A stretch of 20,514 nt of DNA from assembly GCA_910588215.1 (NCBI GenBank), contig CAJUQJ010000058.1, positions 1 through 20,514 of the forward strand. Reading direction: 5' to 3'. The position numbers and the translations under genes were made by a program. The DNA comes from an uncultured Lachnospiraceae bacterium. Lineage in GTDB: Bacteria > Bacillota > Clostridia > Lachnospirales > Lachnospiraceae. Shown here one piece after another: positions 14,691 to 20,514 of the stretch. The notes under the pieces were generated by a model. It had not been told where the DNA came from, made no database searches, and saw only the letters and a program-made list of their open reading frames with translations. Within the stretch, counting starts at the first letter, position 1; every line of letters begins with the position of its first letter.

Positions 14691-15578
14691 TTAGTCAGCC
14701 CGTTCTTTTCCCCAGAAGAACACAGCGACTGTGCCGGGGCCGGTATGGCTGCCGATGGTGGTGCCGATGCTGTTGATCAGAACTTTGCCGTGTAGATGCG
14801 GGAAGCGTTCTTCGACCAGGGCAGCCACGGCTCTGGCATCTTCTTCACAGGCGGAATTCGAGATATAGCATTTGCCGCTGTAGTCCCGGCCCTCTTCGAT
14901 GCATTCTTCCATCTTGTCCACGACGGCCCAAATGACCTTGCGTTTGGTGCGGATCTTGTAGCGGGGGATCAGCTGGCCAAGATGGTTGACATTCAGCAGA
15001 GGGCAGATGCTCAGCATACCGCCGATGAAGCCTGAGGCTTTGGAGATGCGGCCGCCTTTAATATAGAAGGTAAGGTCTGTGGAGAAGAACCAGTGGTTGA
15101 GCTTCAGACGATTGGCGTTAGCCCAGGCATGGACTTCATCCAGACTTTGTCCTTCATCCCGCAGATCGGCCAGTTTGTCCATTAGAAGACCATAGCCGGA
15201 GGAAGCTGCCAGCGAGTCTACGATATAGATCTTACGGTCGGGATACTGTTCCAGCAGGTGATCCCTTGCCACCATGGCGGAATTGATACTGCCGGAGATA
15301 CCGGAAGACAGCGTCAGGTGAAGGATATCTCTGCCGTCTTTGAGGAAAGGTTCAAAGTAGTTGCTGTATTCCTCTACGTTGATCTGGGAAGTCCTTGTAT
15401 CTGCACCGTTTGTCATGGCCTCGTAGAAGCGGTCGAATGGTATGGATCTGCCCAGATCGTCCGGATACTGCACGCCGTCCAATTCATAATGGAAGCAGAT
15501 ATAGGAGATGGAGCGGCGGCGGAAATGTTCTTCCGATAAGTCGGCGGTGGAACAGCAACTGAGAATGTATTCGTTCAT
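14691..15578 (-). CDS. DegV family fatty-acid-binding protein (295 aa)
   Basis: DegV proteins bind a fatty acid in a cleft between two domains, and some (FakB) present it to the fatty-acid kinase FakA for phospholipid synthesis. Expected motifs are present: TSQINVEEY (about 63-71), HLTLSSGISGSINSA (about 87-101), a GGRISKA loop (about 174-180) and the C-terminal IGTTIGSHTGPGTVAVFFWG. Length is normal. AGAGGT lies about 9 bp before the ATG. It is a single-gene unit on the minus strand, convergent with the antiporter. Whether it serves as a FakB is not decided by context, because no fakA is near. Confidence 0.92.
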   Translation of the reverse strand: MNEYILSCCSTADLSEEHFRRRSISYICFHYELDGVQYPDDLGRSIPFDRFYEAMTNGADTRTSQINVEEYSNYFEPFLKDGRDILHLTLSSGISGSINSAMVARDHLLEQYPDRKIYIVDSLAASSGYGLLMDKLADLRDEGQSLDEVHAWANANRLKLNHWFFSTDLTFYIKGGRISKASGFIGGMLSICPLLNVNHLGQLIPRYKIRTKRKVIWAVVDKMEECIEEGRDYSGKCYISNSACEEDARAVAALVEERFPHLHGKVLINSIGTTIGSHTGPGTVAVFFWGKERAD

Positions 15579-15632
15579 AAAAATACCTCTTTCATTTATT
15601 TTGCGTAGGCGTTTATCGCTTCCGACGATAGA

Positions 15633-15661
15633 ATTTTATCACTTTTTTGGTAGGAATTCAA
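15633..15661 (-). promoter_or_regulatory. Promoter of the DegV gene
   Basis: On the minus strand, -35 TTGAAT (15661-15656), 17 bp, -10 TAAAAT (15638-15633). Start near 15626 gives a leader of about 48 nt. Confidence 0.6.
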
Positions 15662-15790
15662 TCATCTTAAGTCTTCTCTTAGACTGCTTCTCTAAAATAG
15701 TACAATTCACGGCCTGACGGTCCGCAAACCGTAACGCATCCAGCCTCTTGAAAAATCTCCTAAATCCGCCGAAAACAGGCAAAAAATGTA

Positions 15791-15819
15791 TTGACACACG
15801 CGGGAGCGTATACTATAAT
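15791..15819 (+). promoter_or_regulatory. Consensus promoter of rplM-rpsI
   Basis: Perfect TTGACA (15791-15796) and perfect TATAAT (15814-15819) with 17-bp spacing. The strongest promoter in the window, as expected for ribosomal proteins. Confidence 0.93.
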
Positions 15820-15825
15820 AGGCGG

Positions 15826-15983
15826 GTATGAAGTGTGAAGAAATGCTAAGCCAAAGCCCCGGTAATGCATTTTGAAGATAAGAAACAGGATACACCCGTT
15901 GTTGCGAAGTTCATGAGTGTGGCCGGACATCCGCATGAAGAGCAGGAGGAACAACACAGTTTATTATTTTGGAGGTAATATTG
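15826..15983 (+). promoter_or_regulatory. Structured 5' leader of rplM
   Basis: About 158 nt separate the predicted start from the L13 ATG, with no open frame of note. Pairings seen are CGGGT (15823-15827) with ACCCG (15894-15898), AAATGC (15841-15846) with GCATTT (15867-15872), and TGTGG / CCGCA around 15918-15935. L13 leaders that control their own operon are known in Bacilli. A similar role here is inference; I cannot confirm a match to that motif. Confidence 0.4.
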
Positions 15984-16412
15984 ATGAAAACTTTTATGGC
16001 AAGCCCGGCTACGATCGATAGAAAATGGTATGTAGTTGACGCGACTGATATGACACTCGGACGTTTATCATCCGAAGTTGCTAAAGTGTTGAGAGGCAAG
16101 AATAAACCGATTTTCACACCGCATATGGATACAGGCGACTATGTAGTCGTAGTGAATGCGGAGAAGGTTAAGGTTACCGGTAAGAAACTGGATCAGAAGA
16201 TCTACTATCATCACTCTGACTATGTGGGCGGTATGAAAGAGACTACCCTGAAAGAGATGATGCGGAAGCATCCTGAGAGAGTGGTTGAGCATGCAGTAAA
16301 GGGTATGCTCCCGAAAGGGCCTTTGGGAAGACAAATGTATACAAAGCTTCATGTATATGCAGGTGCAGAACATCCGCATGCGGCACAGAAGCCGGAAACA
16401 TTGACATTTTAA
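15984..16412 (+). CDS. rplM: 50S ribosomal protein L13 (142 aa)
   Basis: Universal large-subunit protein. Typical features are MKTFMASPATIDRKWYVVDA at the start, TLGRLSSEVAKVLRGKNKP, the DYVVVVNAEKVKVTGKK strand region and the conserved RVVEHAVKGMLPKGPLGRQM. Length is normal. The ATG at 15984 has GGAGGT 7 bp upstream; the frame is open a little further on a TTG that lies before that site and is rejected. It is the first gene of the conserved rplM-rpsI operon, 29 bp before rpsI. Confidence 0.98.
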   Translation: MKTFMASPATIDRKWYVVDATDMTLGRLSSEVAKVLRGKNKPIFTPHMDTGDYVVVVNAEKVKVTGKKLDQKIYYHHSDYVGGMKETTLKEMMRKHPERVVEHAVKGMLPKGPLGRQMYTKLHVYAGAEHPHAAQKPETLTF

Positions 16413-16441
16413 TTCACAGGGACTGAAAGGAGATTAGAATA

Positions 16442-16840
16442 ATGGCTAAGTCAGCAGCAAAATATTACGGAACCGGCAGAAGAAAGAAATCTGTTGCAAG
16501 AGTATATCTTGTACCGGGTAAAGGTGAGATTACCATCAATAAGCGCACCATTGATGATTATTTAGGATTAGAGACACTCAAGGTTATCGTACGTCAGCCG
16601 CTCGTAGCGACCGACACAGTGGATAAGTTTGATGCGATCATCACTGTTAAAGGTGGCGGATACACTGGTCAGGCAGGTGCGATCAGACATGGTATCGCGA
16701 GAGCACTGCTTCAGGCAGACTCTGACTACAGACCGACTCTGAAGAAAGCGGGTTATCTGACAAGAGATCCTCGTATGAAGGAGAGAAAGAAATACGGCCT
16801 CAAAGCAGCGAGACGCGCTCCGCAGTTCAGCAAGCGATAA
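16442..16840 (+). CDS. rpsI: 30S ribosomal protein S9 (132 aa)
   Basis: Universal small-subunit protein. It has YYGTGRRKKSVARVYL near the N-terminus, the GGGYTGQAGAIRHGIARALL core and the basic tail KKYGLKAARRAPQFSKR that reaches the decoding centre. Length is normal. AAAGGAG precedes the ATG. Second gene of the operon, ended by the terminator at 16867. Confidence 0.98.
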   Translation: MAKSAAKYYGTGRRKKSVARVYLVPGKGEITINKRTIDDYLGLETLKVIVRQPLVATDTVDKFDAIITVKGGGYTGQAGAIRHGIARALLQADSDYRPTLKKAGYLTRDPRMKERKKYGLKAARRAPQFSKR

Positions 16841-16866
16841 TTACAGGCAGAATAATGAAATTAGTG

Positions 16867-16904
16867 AAACCCTTGAAAGTCCAGTATTTTCAAGGGTTTT
16901 CTTT
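16867..16904 (+). terminator. Terminator of rplM-rpsI
   Basis: AAACCCTTGAAA pairs with TTTCAAGGGTTT, with an 8-9 nt loop and a TTTTCTTT tail. Confidence 0.92.
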
Positions 16905-16953
16905 AATCTAAAGTTTTCTAAAATTGTGGTAAAAAGTGCTGAATTTTGAAGCG

Positions 16954-16973
16954 TAGCACACACATAGCACACA
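16954..16973 (+). repeat. Two TAGCACACA direct repeats at the edge of the acquired region
   Basis: TAGCACACA at 16954-16962 and 16965-16973, 2 bp apart. They lie just beyond the rpsI terminator, where base composition turns AT-rich. They could be recombinase arm sites or a chance low-complexity repeat. Confidence 0.35.
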
Positions 16974-17004
16974 AACTAATGACCTTGCGGACGGTACAAG
17001 CAGA

Positions 17005-17235
17005 ATGGCAGAGAAAAAGCAGGGTTTTAATGCAGAACAGGAACGGATGCTTGAAAAGTGGCAAGTGCCAAGAAAATATTATGAAATGATAGAAGATTTA
17101 TCCTATACCAAAGACGAGGGATATTTTATCTATTTGAAAAAGGGCTATAGAAATGATGTGACAGGCAGCAGGAATATACATTGCATGAAAACATCAGAAG
17201 TAAGGCGGATTATCGGGAAAACGCATAAGCGGTGA
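17005..17235 (+). CDS. Small hypothetical protein of the acquired element (76 aa)
   Basis: A soluble, charged small protein with many Tyr/Lys/Glu residues and no known domain that I recognise. It has a central beta-like stretch EGYFIYLKKGY and a basic C-terminus EVRRIIGKTHKR. Small proteins of this style are common cargo in Clostridia integrative elements. No clear ribosome binding site is seen before the ATG, so the start, or the gene itself, may be truncated at the element edge. Confidence 0.55.
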   Translation: MAEKKQGFNAEQERMLEKWQVPRKYYEMIEDLSYTKDEGYFIYLKKGYRNDVTGSRNIHCMKTSEVRRIIGKTHKR

Positions 17236-17371
17236 TTTCCTAGATGATTAAGAAATAACATAAAGTGTCCTTTATGTACCCATTATGCGTCCATTATTGA
17301 GCCAATAACGGACTTTTATAAATTCTTTTTTATGAGATAATTTCAATATCAATAAGGAAAGGTGGTGAAAG

Positions 17372-17482
17372 ATGATGAAAAAGCAAGAAAATTTAGCGAC
17401 TGAAATTCTTCACACAGTTTTGAAAAAGCAAAGATTTTTATCTATGGCGTTTTTAGTATCCCTGATAGTAAATGTTTGTTAA
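17372..17482 (+). CDS. Small ORF with a hydrophobic C-terminus, probably a truncated gene (36 aa)
   Basis: AAGGTGGTGAAAG lies directly before two ATGs (17372, 17375). The product starts MMKKQENLATEILH, has a basic stretch KKQRF, and ends in a hydrophobic run FLSMAFLVSLIVNVC. This looks like the cytosolic tail and first membrane helix of a bitopic protein such as a conjugation-apparatus subunit, cut off right inside the helix. It may be a deletion product or a small membrane peptide. Confidence 0.45.
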   Translation: MMKKQENLATEILHTVLKKQRFLSMAFLVSLIVNVC

Positions 17483-17530
17483 GTGTAAAAATTTTATGAT
17501 AAAAAGTGATGTGAAAGCCGTTAGCTAAGA

Positions 17531-17567
17531 GAAGCCGTTATCCAAAATGAGGTAGCGGTTTCTTTTT
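17531..17567 (+). terminator. Terminator in the acquired region
   Basis: GAAGCCGTTA pairs with TAGCGGTTTC (two wobbles) and TTTTT follows. Confidence 0.75.
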
Positions 17568-17617
17568 GGAATGAATAAAGGGCATCTGCATTTTACAGAC
17601 ACCCTCTAATACGGTTT

Positions 17618-18043
17618 TATGTAACGGTTATTGATGAATATTTTTCATTTTGTCAGCAATCAAGTATTCGTCCGGGCATTGAATCTCTTTGTATGGCATT
17701 GCATATCAGCAGGACAACGCTTTTCAACTGGAATAACGGAACAGGATGCAGTGCGATGTGTCAAGAGTTGATACAATCGGCAAAAGCGTTTATAGGAGCA
17801 TTTATTGAGCAAGCCATGTTAGGCGGCAAAATAAGCCCTCCGAGCGGCATTTTCTTAATGAAAAATTGGTTGTCTAATAAAGATGCTATCAGTATTGAAG
17901 AAAGCATACCAAACAAAGAGACAAAGCGTATTCTGACTGCTGCCGAACTGCCTAAACTGGGGGAGCCTACAAAGACACAAGGCGAGGATTTGCCGAAATT
18001 GGGAATGAAGCTGGATTATGGGGAGGGAGAAAATGAGTTTTAA
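17618..18043 (+). pseudogene. 5'-truncated HTH protein of phage/ICE type (ORF from 17693, 116 aa)
   Basis: The best start codon is the ATG at 17693, but homologous-looking sequence continues upstream in frame (VIDEYFSFC at about 17624-17650, then PGIESLC) with no start codon or ribosome binding site. The N-terminus therefore seems lost. Residues HISRTTLFNWNNG form a helix-turn-helix-like segment, followed by AFIGAFIEQAMLGGKISP and GIFLMKNWLSNKDA. This recalls small DNA-binding proteins of phages and integrative elements that are often annotated as terminase-small-subunit-like. The C-terminus is acidic. It overlaps the next gene by 11 bp. Confidence 0.55.
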
Positions 18044-18293
18044 AGCATATGTTGAAGAAATCTTGCAAAATGAGGTTTTAAGTGTGGTTAGGCAGCAGGG
18101 ATATGTTCTTGAAACTGAAATTTGCACTATGGTATGTGAAAAATACAATCTTCACTTATACATAGTGCGTGCAACGCATAGAAGAATTTATCCCCATATG
18201 GCGTTAATGAAAAGGCGTATGTCGGACGATTTGAAACGGTTTTATGGATTGGAAGTGAAAGGCTATCCGATTGCATATCTGCCGGATAAGTGA
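18033..18293 (+). CDS. Hypothetical protein of the acquired element (86 aa)
   Basis: Soluble, helical N-terminal half (MSFKAYVEEILQNEVLSVVR), then a basic segment ATHRRIYP...KRRMSDDLKRFYG and the ending GYPIAYLPDK. No named domain recognised. The basic middle could contact nucleic acid. I choose the ATG at 18033 because GGGAGGGAG lies 4-12 bp upstream; the ATG at 18018 lies before that site. It overlaps the end of the preceding frame, so the two were once a translationally coupled pair. Confidence 0.65.
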   Translation: MSFKAYVEEILQNEVLSVVRQQGYVLETEICTMVCEKYNLHLYIVRATHRRIYPHMALMKRRMSDDLKRFYGLEVKGYPIAYLPDK

Positions 18294-18343
18294 TTTTGAG
18301 GTAACAATAAAAGTTATCATAAAGAAAGAATGAGGTATAAGAA

Positions 18344-18700
18344 ATGGACTATACACGAATAGCAAAGCTACACAACAAAGTATTCTCTACACCGCAAGGA
18401 AGCTGGGAAAGGGAACAAGCTATAAATTCTTTAAGCGATTCAGAAAGAAAAGCAGTATTTAGCCTTGAAGAAGATTATATGCTTGGGCGTATCACAAGAA
18501 AGGAGATTACAGAAATGGCACAAAAAGGAAACGGAACTATGACCTATGAACAGTTTGTGAAGAAATCAGAAAGTGGCGAAAAGGGAACATTGAGAGAGTT
18601 ATCAAAATTTGCTAAAGAATCCCCGGAATTATACCAGCAGTACCGGGAGAGATACCACCGGGAACAGGACGAGCAGACAAGGCTACACAATAGGCGATAG
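18344..18700 (+). CDS. Hypothetical protein with a probable internal start (118 aa)
   Basis: The full frame starts at ATG 18344 after GAGGT. The first half (1-57) is charged and helical (MDYTRIAKLHNKVF, WEREQAINSLSDSERK). The second (58-118) begins MAQKGNGTMTYEQFVKKSES and ends in a very hydrophilic ERYHREQDEQTRLHNRR. AAAGGAG at 18499-18505 sits 9 bp before the in-frame ATG at 18515 (Met58). A second, 61-residue product is therefore likely, or two small genes were fused. No known family recognised; typical of integrative-element cargo. Confidence 0.65.
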   Translation: MDYTRIAKLHNKVFSTPQGSWEREQAINSLSDSERKAVFSLEEDYMLGRITRKEITEMAQKGNGTMTYEQFVKKSESGEKGTLRELSKFAKESPELYQQYRERYHREQDEQTRLHNRR

Positions 18701-18751
18701 CTGAAAATATGGCTCTGTTTGGACGATAAAGAGAAAAAGAGGTAGATCATT

Positions 18752-18859
18752 ATGGAAAAGGACACACTTATAAACAATTTGCTTGCGAATTATGGCAAAT
18801 ATGGCGTTACCAGAGCAGAATTAGAGCCGATTATAGATGATGGCATACAAAACTATGAT
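18752..18859 (+). pseudogene. 5' part of a small gene split by the IS200-type element
   Basis: AAGAGGT precedes ATG 18752. The frame reads MEKDTLINNLLANYGKYGVT and on to DDGIQNYD (36 residues), then runs into the insertion, where TGA (18860-18862) stops it. Joining GAT at 18857-18859 to TTG at 19552 restores one frame (NYD then LSLEAIYSGL). The original product was about 117 residues, a helical protein of unknown function of the kind found in integrative elements. Confidence 0.7.
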
Positions 18860-18935
18860 TGAAACATTCCCAAACCCCCAGCAGAGCTGGGGAGAATCGT
18901 GTACGCAAGTGGCGATAAACTGAGTCCTATAAAAA

Positions 18936-18991
18936 ACCTCCGTTGTATAATAAATGTAGGTCTGGCAAACCACACAAAATACAACGGAGGT
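18936..18991 (+). promoter_or_regulatory. 13-bp inverted repeat masking the tnpA ribosome binding site
   Basis: ACCTCCGTTGTAT (18936-18948) and ATACAACGGAGGT (18979-18991) are perfect inverted repeats; the right arm contains the GGAGGT ribosome binding site of tnpA. A TATAAT (18946-18951) overlaps the left arm, so a transcript from it would lack that arm and be translatable. Read-through RNA from outside would fold and be silenced. Confidence 0.7.
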
Positions 18992-18995
18992 ATCC

Positions 18996-19415
18996 ATGGA
19001 TAATCAAAGTCTATCACATAGTCGTTATAATTGCACGTATCATATAGTGTTCATTCCGAAATACAGACGGAAGGCGATGTTTGGGAGCTTAAGGAGAGAA
19101 GTAGGGGAAGCCATCAGTAAAGTCTGCAAGATGGAAGGAGTCACAATAATAAAGGCAGCAACGTTACCAGATCACGTTCATATGTATGTGTCGATTCCGC
19201 CCAGGGAAAATGTATCAAAAGTGGTGGGGAGAATAAAAGGAAAGAGTAGTCTGATACTTTTTGACAGGCATCCAGAATACAGGGAGCGATATAATCGGCA
19301 TTTTTGGGCAAGGGGATATTATTGCGAAACGATCGGTAATGTAAATGAGGCAACTATAACAAAATACATTGCGGAACAGTATGAGAGGGATCGACTGGAG
19401 GGAGAAACCTCGTAA
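18996..19415 (+). CDS. tnpA: IS200-type transposase, HUH Y1 family (139 aa)
   Basis: A single-domain tyrosine HUH transposase that cuts and joins single-stranded DNA at hairpin ends, working as a dimer. The metal-binding HxH is in LPDHVHMYVSIPP (His60, His62), and the catalytic tyrosine is Tyr124 in ITKYIAEQ. The start region HSRYNCTYHIVFIPKYRRK and the middle FWARGYYCETIGNVNEA are typical. Length is normal. GGAGGT lies a few bases before the ATG, inside the masking inverted repeat. It appears intact. Confidence 0.95.
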   Translation: MDNQSLSHSRYNCTYHIVFIPKYRRKAMFGSLRREVGEAISKVCKMEGVTIIKAATLPDHVHMYVSIPPRENVSKVVGRIKGKSSLILFDRHPEYRERYNRHFWARGYYCETIGNVNEATITKYIAEQYERDRLEGETS

Positions 19416-19429
19416 TAGAAAGTAATAAA

Positions 19430-19544
19430 ACCGCTTTTAAGCGGTGACCAGTAACAAAATAGAATGAGTTTGTTAGACCGCCTTTAGGCGGAACCACAAA
19501 GGACCCCGGAGGGGTTAGAGCAAACCACCAGCAGAGCTGGTGGT
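19430..19544 (+). repeat. Four consecutive hairpins between tnpA and the IS right end
   Basis: ACCGCTT/AAGCGGT (19430-19445), CCGCC/GGCGG (about 19478-19491), CCCC/GGGG (19504-19514) and ACCACCAGC/GCTGGTGGT (19524-19544). The last is the right-end hairpin recognised by the transposase. In elements with tnpB this area gives a guide-type omega RNA; here there is no tnpB. The other three may be a terminator, structural ballast or a remnant of that RNA. Confidence 0.55.
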
Positions 19545-19551
19545 ACTGACT

Positions 19552-19794
19552 TTGTCATTAGAAGCTATCTACAGCGGTTTGAGAATGAGCCTTGCATCTG
19601 CATTTAATGAGCATGAGTATTTTTCTTTAGAAGATGTAATGGCAATAACCGGGGAAAGTCGGGAAGAACTTTTACAGCGGATAGAGCAGTGCAGACAGGA
19701 ATTGATAGAAGCAGGAGAAAACCCAGACGAGTATTTCAAACCTGTAGAGCCACAGAGGGCAGCAGTCTATTATTTTCCTAACGGTTTGCATTAA
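19552..19794 (+). pseudogene. 3' part of the IS-split small gene
   Basis: The frame continues the 5' part at 18752-18859: LSLEAIYSGLRMSLASAF, then EYFSLEDVMAITGESREELL and a C-terminal IEAGENPDEYFKPVEPQ. It is helical, acidic and of unknown function. A GTG at 19540 within the element right end would allow a shortened product, but no ribosome binding site is visible, so I call it a disrupted gene. Confidence 0.65.
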
Positions 19795-19821
19795 CGGAAA
19801 TTATTCAAAAGAATATAAGCA

Positions 19822-19847
19822 AAGGCAGGGTGTTGATTCCCTGCCTT
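19822..19847. terminator. Hairpin between the split gene and hicB (convergent)
   Basis: A perfect 9-bp stem AAGGCAGGG / CCCTGCCTT with an 8-nt loop lies between convergent genes. T-runs are weak on both sides, so it is a probable but not strong bidirectional terminator. Confidence 0.55.
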
Positions 19848-19861
19848 ATGCGTATAATATA

Positions 19862-20206
19862 TTAAAGTGCCAACTTGTATAATGCTAACTGATTAAGGCT
19901 TACCCCCTCTTTTTCTGCTTCAATGGCTAATCTTTGATGCAAAGATTTTGGAAGCCTTACAACAAACTTACCGCTGTAATTGTTTGGCGCTTCTGGAATC
20001 GGTATAGAGAGATTATTTTCTATTTTTGTTTCAATATATCCTTCCAATGCTTCATTAAGGCTTTCATATAATCCTTCAAGTGTATCACTGGTACTTTGGC
20101 ATCCGTCAAGTTCCAAAATTCTGCCATAGAAATAGTGTCCGCTTTCATCGTTCATTTCCTGTACTAATCTTGTATAGGGCAATTTCATATAATCTTTAAC
20201 TTCCAT
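19862..20206 (-). CDS. hicB: HicB-family antitoxin (114 aa)
   Basis: HicB antitoxins block the HicA RNase and repress the shared promoter. The N-terminal partially RNase H-like fold is seen in YFYGRILELDGCQSTSDTLE and the helix NEALEGYIE. The C-terminal FVVRLPKSLHQRLAIEAEKEG followed by VSLNQLALYKLAL is a ribbon-helix-helix DNA-binding domain. GGAG lies about 9 bp before the ATG. It follows hicA on the same strand with a 47-bp gap. Confidence 0.88.
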   Translation of the reverse strand: MEVKDYMKLPYTRLVQEMNDESGHYFYGRILELDGCQSTSDTLEGLYESLNEALEGYIETKIENNLSIPIPEAPNNYSGKFVVRLPKSLHQRLAIEAEKEGVSLNQLALYKLAL

Positions 20207-20253
20207 GCTTTCCTGCTCCTTTCCGCTTGTTATGCTATGCCAGGATAAGGGGA

Positions 20254-20451
20254 TTATTCCCCTATCCTATTCAGAACATCTACGACATAAGCCTTTTTTA
20301 ATGGATTCTCTTGTTTTATTGTTATCAAATCCCCAGTTTCTTTATTCAGATAATGCTTATGGCTTCCTTTTTGCCTTGCCGGAATATAGCCGTATGCTGC
20401 TAAAACTTTGTCTATTTCTTCTGGTCGCATTCCATTTGGCTGTTGCTTCAT
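20254..20451 (-). CDS. hicA: HicA-family toxin (65 aa)
   Basis: HicA is a small double-stranded-RNA-binding-like mRNA interferase. The family signature is GSHKHY (about residues 29-34) with the active-site histidine, after RPEEIDKVLAAYGY and RQK, and the ending KKAYVVDVLNRIG is the typical last helix. No good ribosome binding site precedes the ATG at 20451, and the promoter below would start transcription at about that base. Either the mRNA is leaderless or the true start is the ATG at 20430 (MRPEEID). First gene of the toxin-antitoxin operon. Confidence 0.85.
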   Translation of the reverse strand: MKQQPNGMRPEEIDKVLAAYGYIPARQKGSHKHYLNKETGDLITIKQENPLKKAYVVDVLNRIGE

Positions 20452-20458
20452 TTTTTCA

Positions 20459-20488
20459 ATTATACTCGTTAACGAAATGAATTGCCAA
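20459..20488 (-). promoter_or_regulatory. Promoter of hicA-hicB
   Basis: On the minus strand, -35 TTGGCA (20488-20483), 18 bp, perfect -10 TATAAT (20464-20459). GTTAACG and nearby short repeats could take part in HicB autoregulation, but no clear palindrome is fully visible before the window ends. Confidence 0.65.
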
Positions 20489-20514
20489 ATTTATGCAGCC
20501 TGCTTTATCTCTTG

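Larger units (their letters stand above)
18860..19551 (+). mobile_element. IS200/IS605-type insertion, tnpA only (about 692 bp)
   Basis: The element interrupts a small gene. Each end has a subterminal hairpin with the same loop core CAGCAGAGCTGG: left at 18876-18892 (CCCCAGC/GCTGGGG), right at 19524-19544 (ACCACCAGC/GCTGGTGGT). No terminal inverted repeats and no target duplication are seen, as is normal for this group, which moves as single strand. The boundary is set by restoring the host reading frame and is uncertain by a base, because T is shared at both ends. The left flank is CTATGAT. There is no tnpB. Confidence 0.85.

Noticed and set aside
19416..19551. CRISPR-like array
   Set aside because: The hairpins differ in sequence and spacing; there are no repeated units with spacers, and no CRISPR array is seen anywhere in the window.

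Overview
The window looks like chromosomal DNA of a Gram-positive Clostridia bacterium, most likely Lachnospiraceae. The reasons are strong AGGAGG-type ribosome binding sites, lipobox lipoproteins, MATE pumps, a DegV-family protein, the rplM-rpsI pair and the style of the accessory genes. This is inference from gene content and protein style; no search was run. Gene-dense core parts have moderate GC. Two stretches, about 2050-3300 and 16900-20514, are clearly AT-richer and look acquired.

Layout: (1) 1-285: a truncated tRNA-Gln, a complete tRNA-Lys, a 17-bp copy of the tRNA-Lys 3' end, and a terminator. (2) 337-1713: a MATE exporter, then tRNA-Leu(TAG) with its own promoter and two terminators. 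(3) 2080-3040: an AT-rich islet with a 38-codon CPxCG zinc-ribbon-like peptide and a helical protein with a weakly HEPN-like RNxxH. (4) 3240-3540: a compact locus I read as a par/Fst-like type I toxin-antitoxin system. A 32-aa membrane peptide faces a convergent small RNA; they share a bidirectional terminator and carry matched direct repeats. (5) 3540-4384: a frameshifted relic of an Ig-like-repeat surface protein. (6) 4408-11617: a two-component system (response regulator, then kinase, minus strand) divergent from two large paralogous lipoproteins. Each lipoprotein joins an Asp-box/propeller-like N-terminal half to an ABC solute-binding domain, and no permease is nearby. The divergent control region holds a 15-bp inverted repeat, TTCTTA repeats and an attenuator-like pair of alternative hairpins. 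(7) 11658-13345: a decayed MerR/GyrI-like regulator remnant and a second MATE exporter. (8) 13427-14671: a yybP-ykoY (Mn2+) riboswitch with terminator controlling a CaCA-family cation antiporter. (9) DegV protein on the minus strand. (10) rplM-rpsI with a consensus promoter and a structured leader. (11) 16900-20514: debris of an integrative/conjugative element. It has small unknown ORFs, a truncated phage/ICE HTH-like gene and a two-domain gene with an internal start. An IS200-type insertion splits a small gene that can be rebuilt in frame, and a HicA-HicB toxin-antitoxin pair lies on the minus strand.

How the parts may work together: the kinase and regulator probably sense an extracellular ligand, perhaps through the divergent lipoproteins, and control those lipoproteins from the shared 213-bp region. 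The antiporter is predicted to be switched on by Mn2+ and so may export it. The strongest candidate for an undescribed system is the par-like type I module at 3240-3540. Next are the lipoprotein/two-component module and the alternative-hairpin leader at 6505-6588.
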